From contig JAIRTL010000003.1 of assembly GCA_031254915.1 (NCBI GenBank), positions 1-62,017 of the forward strand: a stretch of DNA of 62,017 nucleotides, read 5' to 3'. Under the pieces are notes generated by a model. It was not told the origin of the DNA, made no database searches, and saw nothing but the letters and a program-made list of their open reading frames with translations. The translations under genes and the position numbers were made by a program. Shown one piece after another: positions 53,146 to 61,573 of this stretch (positions are counted from its first letter, which is position 1; the number at the start of each line of letters is the position of its first letter). This DNA comes from Planctomycetota bacterium. GTDB lineage: Bacteria; Planctomycetota; SZUA-567.

Positions 53146-54099
53146 TTATCGGGCGAGGATGTGCGTTCCCTTCCCCTCGCGAATGGCTTTACCCAGGTTC
53201 GAGGGACTGGTTATGATGACTTTCTTTCCGCCCTGCCGGATGAAATCGATGGCGGCCTGTATTTTCGGCCCCATGCTCCCCTTGGGAAACTGGCCCTCGT
53301 CCATGTGTTTCTGCAGATCATCGACGCCGATTTTCGTCAATTCCCGCTGTTGCGGCGTGCCGAAGTCGACGCTGACCGCATCGACGCCGGTGGAAATGAC
53401 GAACAGGTCCGCGCCCAGAGCGTTGGCGAGGAGGCGGGAAGTCAGGTCCTTGTCGATGACCGCGTCGACGCCCATGTAGTCCTTCCCGTCCAGAATCACC
53501 GGAATGCCGCCGCCGCCGCCGCCGATGACGTTGTAGCCGCTGTCCAGCATGCTTCGCAGCGCGTCCAGTTCCACTATTTTTACCGGTTTTGGCGACGGAA
53601 CGACCCGCCTGAATCCACGATTGGAATCCTGCTTCAAGGTCCAGGCGGGATTTTCGCGGCGGATGTTTTCGATTTCCCTGTCGTCGTAAAAGCCGCCGAT
53701 GAATTTGTCGGGGTCCTGGAATTTGGGATCCCGGGGATCGACCTCGACCCGGGTCACGATCGCGGCCGTTTTCGCCGGCAATCCACGACGGCGCAATTCG
53801 TTTTCCATGGCCTGCTGGATCATGAAGCCGATATTCCCCTGCGTATCGGCGACGCAGTTCAGGAGCGGCAGAAAGTGAAGGCCGGCATAACGGTGGGCAA
53901 TCTCGGATCTCAGGAGAAGGTATCCCACCTGCGGCCCGTTGCCATGGGTAATGAGAACCCTCCAACCGTCCTCGATGACGTCGGCAATGTGTTTGACCGT
54001 CGCCATCACCGCCTGGTACTGGTCGGGAATCGCTGGTTTGTCATCAAGAATGAGAGAATTGCCGCCAATGGCGATCACTGCGAGTTTGTGGTTGGCCAC
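53146..54099 (-). CDS. arcC: carbamate kinase
   Basis: A 317-residue carbamate kinase (ArcC/AllK type; usual length about 300-315). Motifs are VIAIGGNSL at the N-terminus, LITHGNGPQVG, TRVEVDPRDPKFQDPDKFIG, VVPSPKPVKIVE, GGGGGGIPVI and AVIDKDLTSRLLA, then FPKGSMGPKI. It transfers the phosphate of carbamoyl phosphate to ADP, giving ATP, ammonia and CO2, and so captures energy from oxalurate cleavage. GTG 54099 follows GGAG. It converges on allH but has its own sigma-54 promoter 86-101 bases upstream, tying it to the ureide regulon. Confidence 0.95.
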   Translation of the reverse strand: MANHKLAVIAIGGNSLILDDKPAIPDQYQAVMATVKHIADVIEDGWRVLITHGNGPQVGYLLLRSEIAHRYAGLHFLPLLNCVADTQGNIGFMIQQAMENELRRRGLPAKTAAIVTRVEVDPRDPKFQDPDKFIGGFYDDREIENIRRENPAWTLKQDSNRGFRRVVPSPKPVKIVELDALRSMLDSGYNVIGGGGGGIPVILDGKDYMGVDAVIDKDLTSRLLANALGADLFVISTGVDAVSVDFGTPQQRELTKIGVDDLQKHMDEGQFPKGSMGPKIQAAIDFIRQGGKKVIITSPSNLGKAIREGKGTHILAR

Positions 54100-54184
54100 G
54101 ATATCTCCAAGGATTACGGGAATCGAAATGTAGTTGCGTCAATACTGTGATACTGCCGGTTGAGCAGGCACCGAACCATAGCAA

Positions 54185-54200
54185 TGCAATTGCCCTGCCA
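54185..54200 (-). promoter_or_regulatory. sigma-54 promoter of the carbamate kinase gene
   Basis: On the minus strand TGGCAGGGCAATTGCA shows GG and GC ten bases apart and near-consensus -24 (TGGCAG) and -12 (TTGCA) elements. The start is expected near 54174, with a leader of about 75 bases. The 54100-54911 gap also holds element B copy 3, a long hairpin and element C copy 2, but no gene. Confidence 0.8.
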
Positions 54201-54290
54201 AATAAAAATCATGCCCGTGCAATTTCAATCCAAACCCGAACTCCCGACCCCAAACAAACAGCTCTCGATAACGCGAATCATCGTTCCAGT

Positions 54291-54482
54291 GGACTGTTGG
54301 AAAAAATGGGCCAACCACCGCCAGATTTTCTCCAAAGACGGCACCGCTTGGGAGTGATGGGTTGATTTTTCGTCAGGTCGGGCGACGCCGCCGGCCGCGC
54401 AATAATTCCCGGTGCAACGTGGAAACCCCAAGAAGCGTTGGAGAGAATCAAACGGCGGGTTGCGTGATCTTCTCCAAAATCC
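54291..54482 (+). mobile_element. MITE-like element B, full copy 3
   Basis: 192 bp from GGACTGTTGGAAAAAATGGG to TCTTCTCCAAAATCC. It is the inverted counterpart of 31024-31217. Internal matches on the complement include CAACCCGCCGTTTGATT, CCGGGAATTATTGCGCGG and CCTGACGAAAAATCAACCCA. Its left 50 bases match the partial copy at 14246-14299. Confidence 0.75.
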
Positions 54483-54554
54483 ACTTACAATGACATCCCT
54501 TGAAATATGGCGCCAATGACCCTATTGGGGCGTGGATGCCATATGCCTGTTTGC

Positions 54555-54586
54555 CCTTCGCCCATGGCTTGAGCCATGGGCGAAGG
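54555..54586. repeat. 15-bp-arm hairpin with 2-base loop
   Basis: CCTTCGCCCATGGCT and AGCCATGGGCGAAGG are perfect arms separated by TG. It shares the CCATGG core with the putative activator sites at 47.2 kb but lies about 370 bases upstream of the carbamate kinase promoter. It could be a cruciform, a terminator-like structure or a distal activator site. Confidence 0.45.
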
Positions 54587-54734
54587 CGAGGGCGGCGTTC
54601 AGGATTGCTAATCAGGTAGCCCCAGGCCGAATCCGATTCAACCTCCGATATCTTCACGAGCACGTATCCCGGATCAACGCCAGCGTGACTTTGATCGTTA
54701 TTGTCTTTCTTCCGAAAACACCGTTTGCGGCTTG

Positions 54735-54823
54735 GAACCTATCCGAGTGGGGCGAGACGGCTAGTGTACCCCATTATTTTTCAATGGGTCCATCCCGAAA
54801 AGCGCCCCTATTCGGATAGGCTC
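54735..54823. mobile_element. MITE-like element C, copy 2
   Basis: About 89 bp from GAACCTATCCGAGTGGGG to CCTATTCGGATAGGCTC. It is the reverse complement of 12074-12162 over most of its length, including ATTTTTCAATGGGTCCATCC and CGAAAAGCGCCCC. It lies 88 bases past the 3' end of the large secreted-protein gene. Confidence 0.7.
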
Positions 54824-54911
54824 TTATCCGCGTCGCAACTGTTTACATTTTTGCCGTATCGTGCGTCTTGCGGAATTGAACCCCTTGCCTCCATGGCGCT
54901 TCTTCATTCCA

Positions 54912-57900
54912 TTATCGCTTCTCTCTCACATACTCCCCATCCAGGACCACGCCCGCTCCGAGCCATCCGCTTCCCTGGAAATTCTCGGAGGTCGCCACCT
55001 TCGCCGTTTCGCCGTCAAAGATCACATCGATGGTTGCGTCCGGATCGTCGCCCCCGTACTCGATCGAAATCGTATTCCCGGCGAGTTTGCCGCTGCCGTC
55101 CACCTCGCCGCTGTTATTCGCGCCGCTTTTCTGAATGGCGAATATACGGACGGCGTAGAAGCTTTCCTTGTCGGTTCGCTCAACCGTCATGTAGCCGTCG
55201 AAGGCGTCGCTTTTCAGTGTGTAATGCCCATGAACATCGGTCGAATTCCCGTGGAGATGGTCGACGGGTTCCCGCTCCAATTGCCGGACATATCGCCCGG
55301 CCAGCTTCTTCGCGGCTTCGCCCGGGTCCGATTCCTTCCAGTCGGCATCAAGCGTCACCGTCACCGCCGAGTCGTCTCCGGCGAGTTGAAAAACGAATCC
55401 GTCCCCCGAGGCGTTCCTGCCTCGCGCCGGCACGGTCAAGCCGGCCAGTTCGACCCCGTCGACGGAGAAGGAGCAGACGAAATACATTCCGAACGGCCCC
55501 TCCCGGTAGTCGCCGATGGAAAGCGTCTTTTCGCCGTCGACGTATTCGCCCCACCAGGGGGTTCCGCGATCCTCCCACTGCCAATACTCCCCGCCCGCCA
55601 GTATGTCCATTTCATAAACCCGCCCCTTCACGTCGACGGCGAAGTGACGCTCGGCGGTGAACTTTTCCCGGCTGTCGGCGCCGAAGGAAAAAAGGAGGGC
55701 CGGCTTGCCGGCGACTGTTCCGGGGCCGTCGTAACGGTAGGCGATCCGGCCGTCGCCGAGCCAGGGGGAATCCTCGGGAACGACGACTTTCTTGATCCGG
55801 ATGAGGGCGTCCATGACGCGTATCCGCGAAGGGGAATCGGCGCCGGCCAAATATACGGGAATACCGAAGGAAGGCAGAAAATCGCCGTCCACCGGATCGA
55901 CCGCCTCGATGTCGAGCAGCAGCTTTTCCATATCCTCGCGCAAGCGCTCGTTGCCGGCGGCGGCATCCGCGTCCGCGTCGGGATGACCAAGCTGCGCGTC
56001 GGCGGGAGCGTCGAGGACGAACCAGAAGCTCCATTCGTCGGCGAAGATCAGCGCGGCGACGAACTGCCGGGTATCCTCGTTTTCCCCGGTCAGGAATTCC
56101 GCCTTGAAGACGGGATAGGTTAGCTTTTCCCCCAGCGCCGGGAAGGGCGAAACCGTTATTTCCCGTGCCAGCGGCCATTCGGTCAGGACAAGGCGTTCGG
56201 CCGCCGCTTTTTCGTAATCCAGGGCCGGCATCCGCCGCGATTCGATCAAGAGCGTCCTGTCCGGAAATCCGCGCCACAGCCACCATTCGCCGTTCGGAAG
56301 GACGGCGACATCGAGCGTGTCGGCGGGCGGATCGAGAAAAAGATTGAGCCCGGACAGATCCGGCCGGTAATAGGCGTCGTCCATGGCATCGTCTTCACAG
56401 GCATCACCATCCGCCGGCCGGCGTGTTTCCTCGTGGACAAGCCGCAGCTCGCCGTCGGACCCGCGAAGATAGCGGCTGATGACGATATCCCCGCTGTCGC
56501 CGTCCGGATATCGCACCGTTTTCTCGAGCGCAACCAGCTTGCCGCTTTCCCAGGCGAGGATGGTTTTTGCGGAGCCGAGTCCGGCCTGCTCGAACGATGT
56601 CACTCTTTTGGTCACGGGGTCGAAGCGGGGGCTCGGTATGTCGCGCATTTCCTCGCACTTGACGAAGGATCCCGCGTCCTGGCGCCACAGCCAGGCGTCG
56701 TACAGTATTTTCTGCCCCTGCGAAAAAAGAACGCCCACGTCGGGGAAGCCGTCGAAGTCCATATCTTCAACAAAGGTGAAAAAGTCGCGGTTGTCCTCGT
56801 CCGGCCCGTCGCCGTCATAGGGAAGCGATTGGAGAAAGGATCCATCCAACCGATGCACGTCCACGCTTCCCGTTCCCATTTTCAAGACGAAGGGAGGGGT
56901 TCCGCCGACCGATTCCCTTCCGGCCGCCGCGACCTCACGATCAATATCGCCATCCGCATCGCCGGCGATCCCGCGGTGAAACCGCAATTCCGCCGTTTCC
57001 AGTATGGAATCGAACAGCAATTCATACCGCGCACCGGGCGATTCAAGAAGCAAGAGTGCGTCCGGGTGTTCGGGCGGGCAGTGCGTGTCGATCCATCCGC
57101 CCAGGCGTTCCTTGAGGATTTCCCAGGGAACCCCGCCATCCCCCGCGGCCGGAATGGCGCAGGGATGTTCCTTCGCCTCCCCGGCAAAGGCATAGGCGGT
57201 TCCGTCTCCCATGAGGATGGTCCCCGGCATGACTTGGGTGCCGTAAAATTCATCGAGGAAGTCGAACAGCGCCCGTCGGGTCATGTCGGCGCCGAACGCT
57301 ATGGCCGAGAGGTAATTTCGCCCATCCTCGCCCCTCAGGAAAACCGGTCCCGGGGCGAGGAGACGCCAGGAGACGTCACCCGACGACAGCGCGAACTCGT
57401 AACTTTCCCAGCCGTCCGCCGCCAGCGGGAACATCAGCTCCGCATAGCGCCCGGCGTCCAGGGCCGTTTCCGATTCCAGGAAGCCGAGCAGGATATCGAA
57501 CGGCAGGCCGGCGATTGCCGCATCCTTCCGCCCATTCCCGACGGTCAGGAGCGCGGGAATCCTACCGCCTCCGGTCCCGGATTCGAGATACGCCAACTCC
57601 AAGCGATCGATGTCCCCCGGATATGCGATGTTGAAAAACTGGAGATCCGGCGCCTCTGCATTCCCTTTTTCCAGCTTTTCGACAATCAGCCGCCGGCCGC
57701 CCCGAAGAGCCGATGTATCGACCCCGGCGGTTTCGCCGTCCATCAGGGGGCCTGCGATTTTCCAGGGCTGGCGGCGGCCGGGGGCATGGGCATAGACGGC
57801 GGCCAGCCCAAACCCTAGCTTGTTGACGAGGGGGATTTCGGGCTTTTTTTCCCCTGCCCGGAAGTGACCCGTCACCTGAGGCGGTTTTTCTTCCAAAAGC

Positions 57901-58529
57901 CGGTAATCCGATTCCGCCCCCCATGTCTCGCATGGCCCCAACTCGGCCAATGAATGCGTTTCCTCTTTCGACAGGCGCAATTTCCCGTCATCGCCCCGGA
58001 TAAACCGGCGGACCACGAGGTTTTCGTTGTCCCCGGAAATCTCCCGGGTAATCCGCACTGCGGGAAGGAGCCGCCCGTTTTCCCAGGCATATTCAGTTTC
58101 CACGTTGTCAGAGGCCGAAATATGCTCGAAGGAAAGCACTCTTTCGCGTTCCCTGTCGAAACTGGGGCTCGCAATATCGTGCATGTCCCCGTATTTGACG
58201 AAGCCGCCGGCCCCCTCCCGCCACAGCCAGCAGTCGTAATAAATATTGTGCAATCCTTGCGAGTAAAGGATGCCGACATCGGGGAAGCCGTCGAAGTCCA
58301 TGTCCTCGACGAAGGCGAAATAGTCGCGGTTGTCCTTGTCCGGTTCGGCGCCGGCATAGGGGAGCGATTGGAGGAGGCGCCCGTCCGGTCGGCTCACATC
58401 CACGCTTCCCGTTCCTGTTTTCAAGACCAGGGGGAGGGTTGCGCCGGCCGGTCCCCCTTCCGCCGCCACGGCCGCGCTACCGATAAGAAAAAGACACAAC
58501 AACGGAGACTTCAGTCGCCTTGTCCACAT
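54912..58529 (-). CDS. large secreted protein with duplicated XAC2610-like/FG-GAP-like module
   Basis: A 1205-residue protein with a Sec signal peptide (about 1-23, ending AVAAEGG). Two modules about 510 residues apart share GTGSVDV, LQSLPY, DNRD(Y/F)F, FVEDMDFDGFPDVG and (Y/F)SQG (near 35-90 and 545-600). The DMDFDGFPD loop is a calcium-type acidic motif seen in FG-GAP and XAC2610-related proteins. Each module also has a WRE/WRQ-G/DAGSFVK-like stretch. The C-terminal 120 residues form a separate domain (HGHYTLKSDAFDGYMTV and on). AAAGG precedes the ATG. The protein is probably extracellular or periplasmic; function is unknown. Confidence 0.7.
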   Translation of the reverse strand: MWTRRLKSPLLCLFLIGSAAVAAEGGPAGATLPLVLKTGTGSVDVSRPDGRLLQSLPYAGAEPDKDNRDYFAFVEDMDFDGFPDVGILYSQGLHNIYYDCWLWREGAGGFVKYGDMHDIASPSFDRERERVLSFEHISASDNVETEYAWENGRLLPAVRITREISGDNENLVVRRFIRGDDGKLRLSKEETHSLAELGPCETWGAESDYRLLEEKPPQVTGHFRAGEKKPEIPLVNKLGFGLAAVYAHAPGRRQPWKIAGPLMDGETAGVDTSALRGGRRLIVEKLEKGNAEAPDLQFFNIAYPGDIDRLELAYLESGTGGGRIPALLTVGNGRKDAAIAGLPFDILLGFLESETALDAGRYAELMFPLAADGWESYEFALSSGDVSWRLLAPGPVFLRGEDGRNYLSAIAFGADMTRRALFDFLDEFYGTQVMPGTILMGDGTAYAFAGEAKEHPCAIPAAGDGGVPWEILKERLGGWIDTHCPPEHPDALLLLESPGARYELLFDSILETAELRFHRGIAGDADGDIDREVAAAGRESVGGTPPFVLKMGTGSVDVHRLDGSFLQSLPYDGDGPDEDNRDFFTFVEDMDFDGFPDVGVLFSQGQKILYDAWLWRQDAGSFVKCEEMRDIPSPRFDPVTKRVTSFEQAGLGSAKTILAWESGKLVALEKTVRYPDGDSGDIVISRYLRGSDGELRLVHEETRRPADGDACEDDAMDDAYYRPDLSGLNLFLDPPADTLDVAVLPNGEWWLWRGFPDRTLLIESRRMPALDYEKAAAERLVLTEWPLAREITVSPFPALGEKLTYPVFKAEFLTGENEDTRQFVAALIFADEWSFWFVLDAPADAQLGHPDADADAAAGNERLREDMEKLLLDIEAVDPVDGDFLPSFGIPVYLAGADSPSRIRVMDALIRIKKVVVPEDSPWLGDGRIAYRYDGPGTVAGKPALLFSFGADSREKFTAERHFAVDVKGRVYEMDILAGGEYWQWEDRGTPWWGEYVDGEKTLSIGDYREGPFGMYFVCSFSVDGVELAGLTVPARGRNASGDGFVFQLAGDDSAVTVTLDADWKESDPGEAAKKLAGRYVRQLEREPVDHLHGNSTDVHGHYTLKSDAFDGYMTVERTDKESFYAVRIFAIQKSGANNSGEVDGSGKLAGNTISIEYGGDDPDATIDVIFDGETAKVATSENFQGSGWLGAGVVLDGEYVREKR

Positions 58530-58698
58530 ACCAAGCCTTTCGCGTCAGTTGAATGTTGCGGGAATCACCGCGAAGAGTTGCCGCCGCCCGGCCGCCACTT
58601 GTCGGCCTTCGTCCGATAACTTGCCGCGCGGACCCCGTTTCTTTCAATATTTTTCGTTTTTGGGAATATTAATGATATGAAGTTGCGGGAACCGCCGC

Positions 58699-58721
58699 AT
58701 CACCCGGAAAGGGTGATTTTT
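58699..58721 (+). terminator. intrinsic terminator/attenuator upstream of the LuxR-type gene
   Basis: ATCACCC and GGGTGAT form a 7-bp stem with loop GGAAA, followed by TTTTT on the plus strand. It lies between divergent genes and 157 bases before the 58878 ATG, so it would act on the leader of that gene. The same gap (58530-58877) has an AT-rich patch near 58645-58680 that may be a promoter for either gene. Confidence 0.55.
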
Positions 58722-58877
58722 CCGCTTCCACATTTTTTGAATGGGCGAGGAACGGACAGGTTTTTCGGGGACCGCTTCATCGCCTTGCCCGACGGGGATT
58801 TTTCCTTGCGGAAGACATGCCGCCGTGCCATGGTATAGCGTCGATTATCATTACTGAAGACGGCGACAAGGAACCGC

Positions 58878-61373
58878 ATGGCACGGTCGGGATACGCCGG
58901 CAGCCCGTATTTTTCGGCCCGGTTGCAAGCCAAGGCGCGCGAAGCCATGGCCATGCGCAGCGTGCTGGTCGAGGCGCCCTCCGGTTACGGAAAAACGACG
59001 CTCGCGCAGAACCTTCTGCGGAAGCGCCTGCCCGTGGGAACATCCTGGATACGGCACGTCTGTGCCGAGGAAACTCCACACGCCGCGTGGCGGCGCTTTT
59101 GCCGATGCCTGCAAAATATCGACGGACGTACCGGAAATGCGCTTCTCGCCCTTGGACCGCCGGACAAGGACAGCGCCGGGACGGCGGCGGATCTCCTGCG
59201 GGAAATACGCTGTTCCAACCCTTCCTGGCTGGCGCTGGACGATTTTCAGCATATCGCCGCCCTTGCGCCCGTGTCCGTCTGGAAGGCTTTTCTGGAGCAT
59301 GATTCCACCCTCCTGCGACTCGTCGTCGTCACCCGCCCTCTTGAAACAAGCATAATGGCTTATGAAAAGGCCGGATATTTCCGCCTGGGCGTTGACGATT
59401 TGCGCCTGACGGAACAGGAATCCAGGGAATATGCCGCCAAGGCGGGCGTCGCGCTGAGCGGGGGGGAGGCGGAAAAACTGCATCGGCGCACCGAAGGCTG
59501 GATGATCGCCCTGGCCCTGCATTTGCGGCATTGGCGCAAGCATGGCGACTTCGCCCCGGCTTCCAGTCTCGACGGTTTGCTTCGGGACGTCGTTTGGAAC
59601 GATCTTGACGATTCCGGACGGAATCTTCTCCTGTGGCTTTCCCCCTTTGAGTGTTTTTCGCACGCACAGGCCTCTTATTTCTTCGCGCGGAATCGGGAGG
59701 GGCGGCCGCTTCCCTCCGGCGCGATGGCCGCCCTGCGTCGGAACGCCCTGATCCGTTTCGACGCCCCTTCCGGCCTGTATTATCCGCATGCGGCCCTCCT
59801 GGAGTTCACCCGGGCCAGATTCGCGGAACTGCCCGAAAGCGAACAGCGGACCATGCTGTACGCGGCCGGGGATTGGTGCGCCGGATACGGGAGGCGGGAA
59901 GCGGCCGTCGCCCTGTACTACCGGTTGCGCGACTTTGAAAAGATCCTGGCGCTCGACCTGTGCGGCATGGAGGACAACCGGTTGCTGGACAAGCCGGACA
60001 TCGCCTATGCGGAGGCGCTCCGGGACATTGTCGCCCATTGCACGAAAGGGATGAAAGTCCGCCATCCCTTGTCGTGCATCCAGTTGGCCTTTGAATTTTT
60101 CGGCCAGGGCTGCCATGGGGAATTCGCCGCCCTGTGCGCGGAGATGTCCGGTTTGGTGGAAACGGACGCGCCGGAGGAAAAGCGGGATTATCTGCGGGGG
60201 GAACTTCTGCTGCTCGAAGCCTTCAGCCGCTACAACAACATCGCGGAAATGGGGGAGCGCATGCGCCGCGCTTCCGGACTGACGGGCGGCAAAACCGCCC
60301 TCGTGCGTCCGGACAATTCATGGACCTTCGGCAACGTATCCGTCCTTTTCATGTATCACAGCGAATCCGGGCGGCTGGACGGGGAGATTGCCGACATGAA
60401 AAGGTTTTGCCCCCATTATGTCGGCATGACAGGGGGGCACGGCGGCGGCGGGGCGGAGCTGATGGAGGCGGAGGCGCTGCTCTGCCGGGGCGACGCCGGC
60501 GCGGCGGAAATCCTCGGGCACAAGGCCCGGCATGAGGCCGCGTCGCGGGGGCAGGCCGGCGTTTTGCTGGGAGTGGAGTTTTTCTTCGGCAGGCTGGCGG
60601 TCCTGCGCGGAAATGCCGCCGCCTTTGCCGCCGCGCTGGAAAATCTGTCCCTGATCGCGGAGGAACACCCGCAAAAATCCAACAGGTTTGCGGCGGACAT
60701 GGCCCGCTCCTTCCTGGCAGGCCTGATCCGCCGCCCCAATGACATGGCGGCATGGCTGCGCGAGGGCGATCCCGGTTCCCTGGCCAAGAGGCTGTTCGTC
60801 CCGGCGCTGCCCTTTGCAGAACTGTGCCGCGCCCGCCATGCATTGCTCACGGAAGAACCGGAAAGGCTGCTTGGCGAGAGTGACGCCGCGCTCGATCTCG
60901 CCGCCGCCCTCCACTGCCTTCCGGCCCTGATATACGGCCTTATTCACAAGGCGGCAGCCCGGAATATGCGCGGCGAAGACGGGGCGGCCGCGGAGTTCTT
61001 GCGCAAGGCGTTGAATTTGGCGCTGCCGGACGGACTGCTGTTGCCTTTCGCGGAAGACCTCGAACTGATCGGGAAACCAATGGAAGCCCTGATTCCGGAA
61101 GCGGATTCCGAATGCATCGCCTCCATTCTGGCCCTGGCGGAACAGATGGACGCCGGACGCCGGACGATTGCGGACGCGTTGCCAGCCAAGCGGAAGTTTG
61201 GCCTCACCCGCCGTGAGCATGAAGCGGTTCGTCTCATGGCGGAGGGATTTACCTATGACGAAATCGCCCGGCAACTATACATCAGCCCGAATACGGTTAA
61301 AACCCATCTGAAATCCGCCTACCAAAAAACCGGAACCTCCTCTCGGCCCATCCTGAAAAAACTATTGCACTGA
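58878..61373 (+). CDS. MalT-like LuxR-family transcriptional regulator (LAL-type ATPase)
   Basis: An 831-residue STAND-type regulator. Walker A is EAPSGYGKTTL (32-42), as in MalT (APAGYGKTT), and a Walker B-like WLALDDFQHI follows near 114. The central half is alpha-helical and TPR-like. The C-terminal LuxR helix-turn-helix is LTRREHEAVRLMAEGFTYDE with SPNTVKTHLKSAYQKTG (about 775-825). Such proteins bind an inducer and ATP, multimerise and activate transcription. It is divergent from the large secreted-protein gene, a likely target. AAGGA precedes the ATG. The inducer cannot be inferred. Confidence 0.88.
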   Translation: MARSGYAGSPYFSARLQAKAREAMAMRSVLVEAPSGYGKTTLAQNLLRKRLPVGTSWIRHVCAEETPHAAWRRFCRCLQNIDGRTGNALLALGPPDKDSAGTAADLLREIRCSNPSWLALDDFQHIAALAPVSVWKAFLEHDSTLLRLVVVTRPLETSIMAYEKAGYFRLGVDDLRLTEQESREYAAKAGVALSGGEAEKLHRRTEGWMIALALHLRHWRKHGDFAPASSLDGLLRDVVWNDLDDSGRNLLLWLSPFECFSHAQASYFFARNREGRPLPSGAMAALRRNALIRFDAPSGLYYPHAALLEFTRARFAELPESEQRTMLYAAGDWCAGYGRREAAVALYYRLRDFEKILALDLCGMEDNRLLDKPDIAYAEALRDIVAHCTKGMKVRHPLSCIQLAFEFFGQGCHGEFAALCAEMSGLVETDAPEEKRDYLRGELLLLEAFSRYNNIAEMGERMRRASGLTGGKTALVRPDNSWTFGNVSVLFMYHSESGRLDGEIADMKRFCPHYVGMTGGHGGGGAELMEAEALLCRGDAGAAEILGHKARHEAASRGQAGVLLGVEFFFGRLAVLRGNAAAFAAALENLSLIAEEHPQKSNRFAADMARSFLAGLIRRPNDMAAWLREGDPGSLAKRLFVPALPFAELCRARHALLTEEPERLLGESDAALDLAAALHCLPALIYGLIHKAAARNMRGEDGAAAEFLRKALNLALPDGLLLPFAEDLELIGKPMEALIPEADSECIASILALAEQMDAGRRTIADALPAKRKFGLTRREHEAVRLMAEGFTYDEIARQLYISPNTVKTHLKSAYQKTGTSSRPILKKLLH

Positions 61374-61443
61374 CATCCGCCTCACCCTGGTTGGCGATTC
61401 ACCGCCGGCAACGCAAGAGTGAAGCTGACGCATCCATACCGGT

Positions 61444-61560
61444 CACGGTCCGGAGTCGTGATTCCCTCGACCGCGCGCGGCCGTGAAATGGCCAGGGGAA
61501 GCGGATGTGGACCCGGGCGCCCCCATCCTCCATTGGTGCAATGTCGGGCCGCGCCCGGTA
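61444..61560 (+). repeat. dispersed repeat A, copy 6
   Basis: Contains CACGGTCCGGAGTCGTGATT, the hairpin GGCCGTGAAATGGCC, GCGGATGTGGACCCGGGC, and GTGCAATGTCGGGCCGCGCC. It lies between two convergent genes, 70 bases after the LuxR-type gene, in the same orientation as the other five copies. Confidence 0.8.
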
Positions 61561-61573
61561 TATCGCGCGGACG

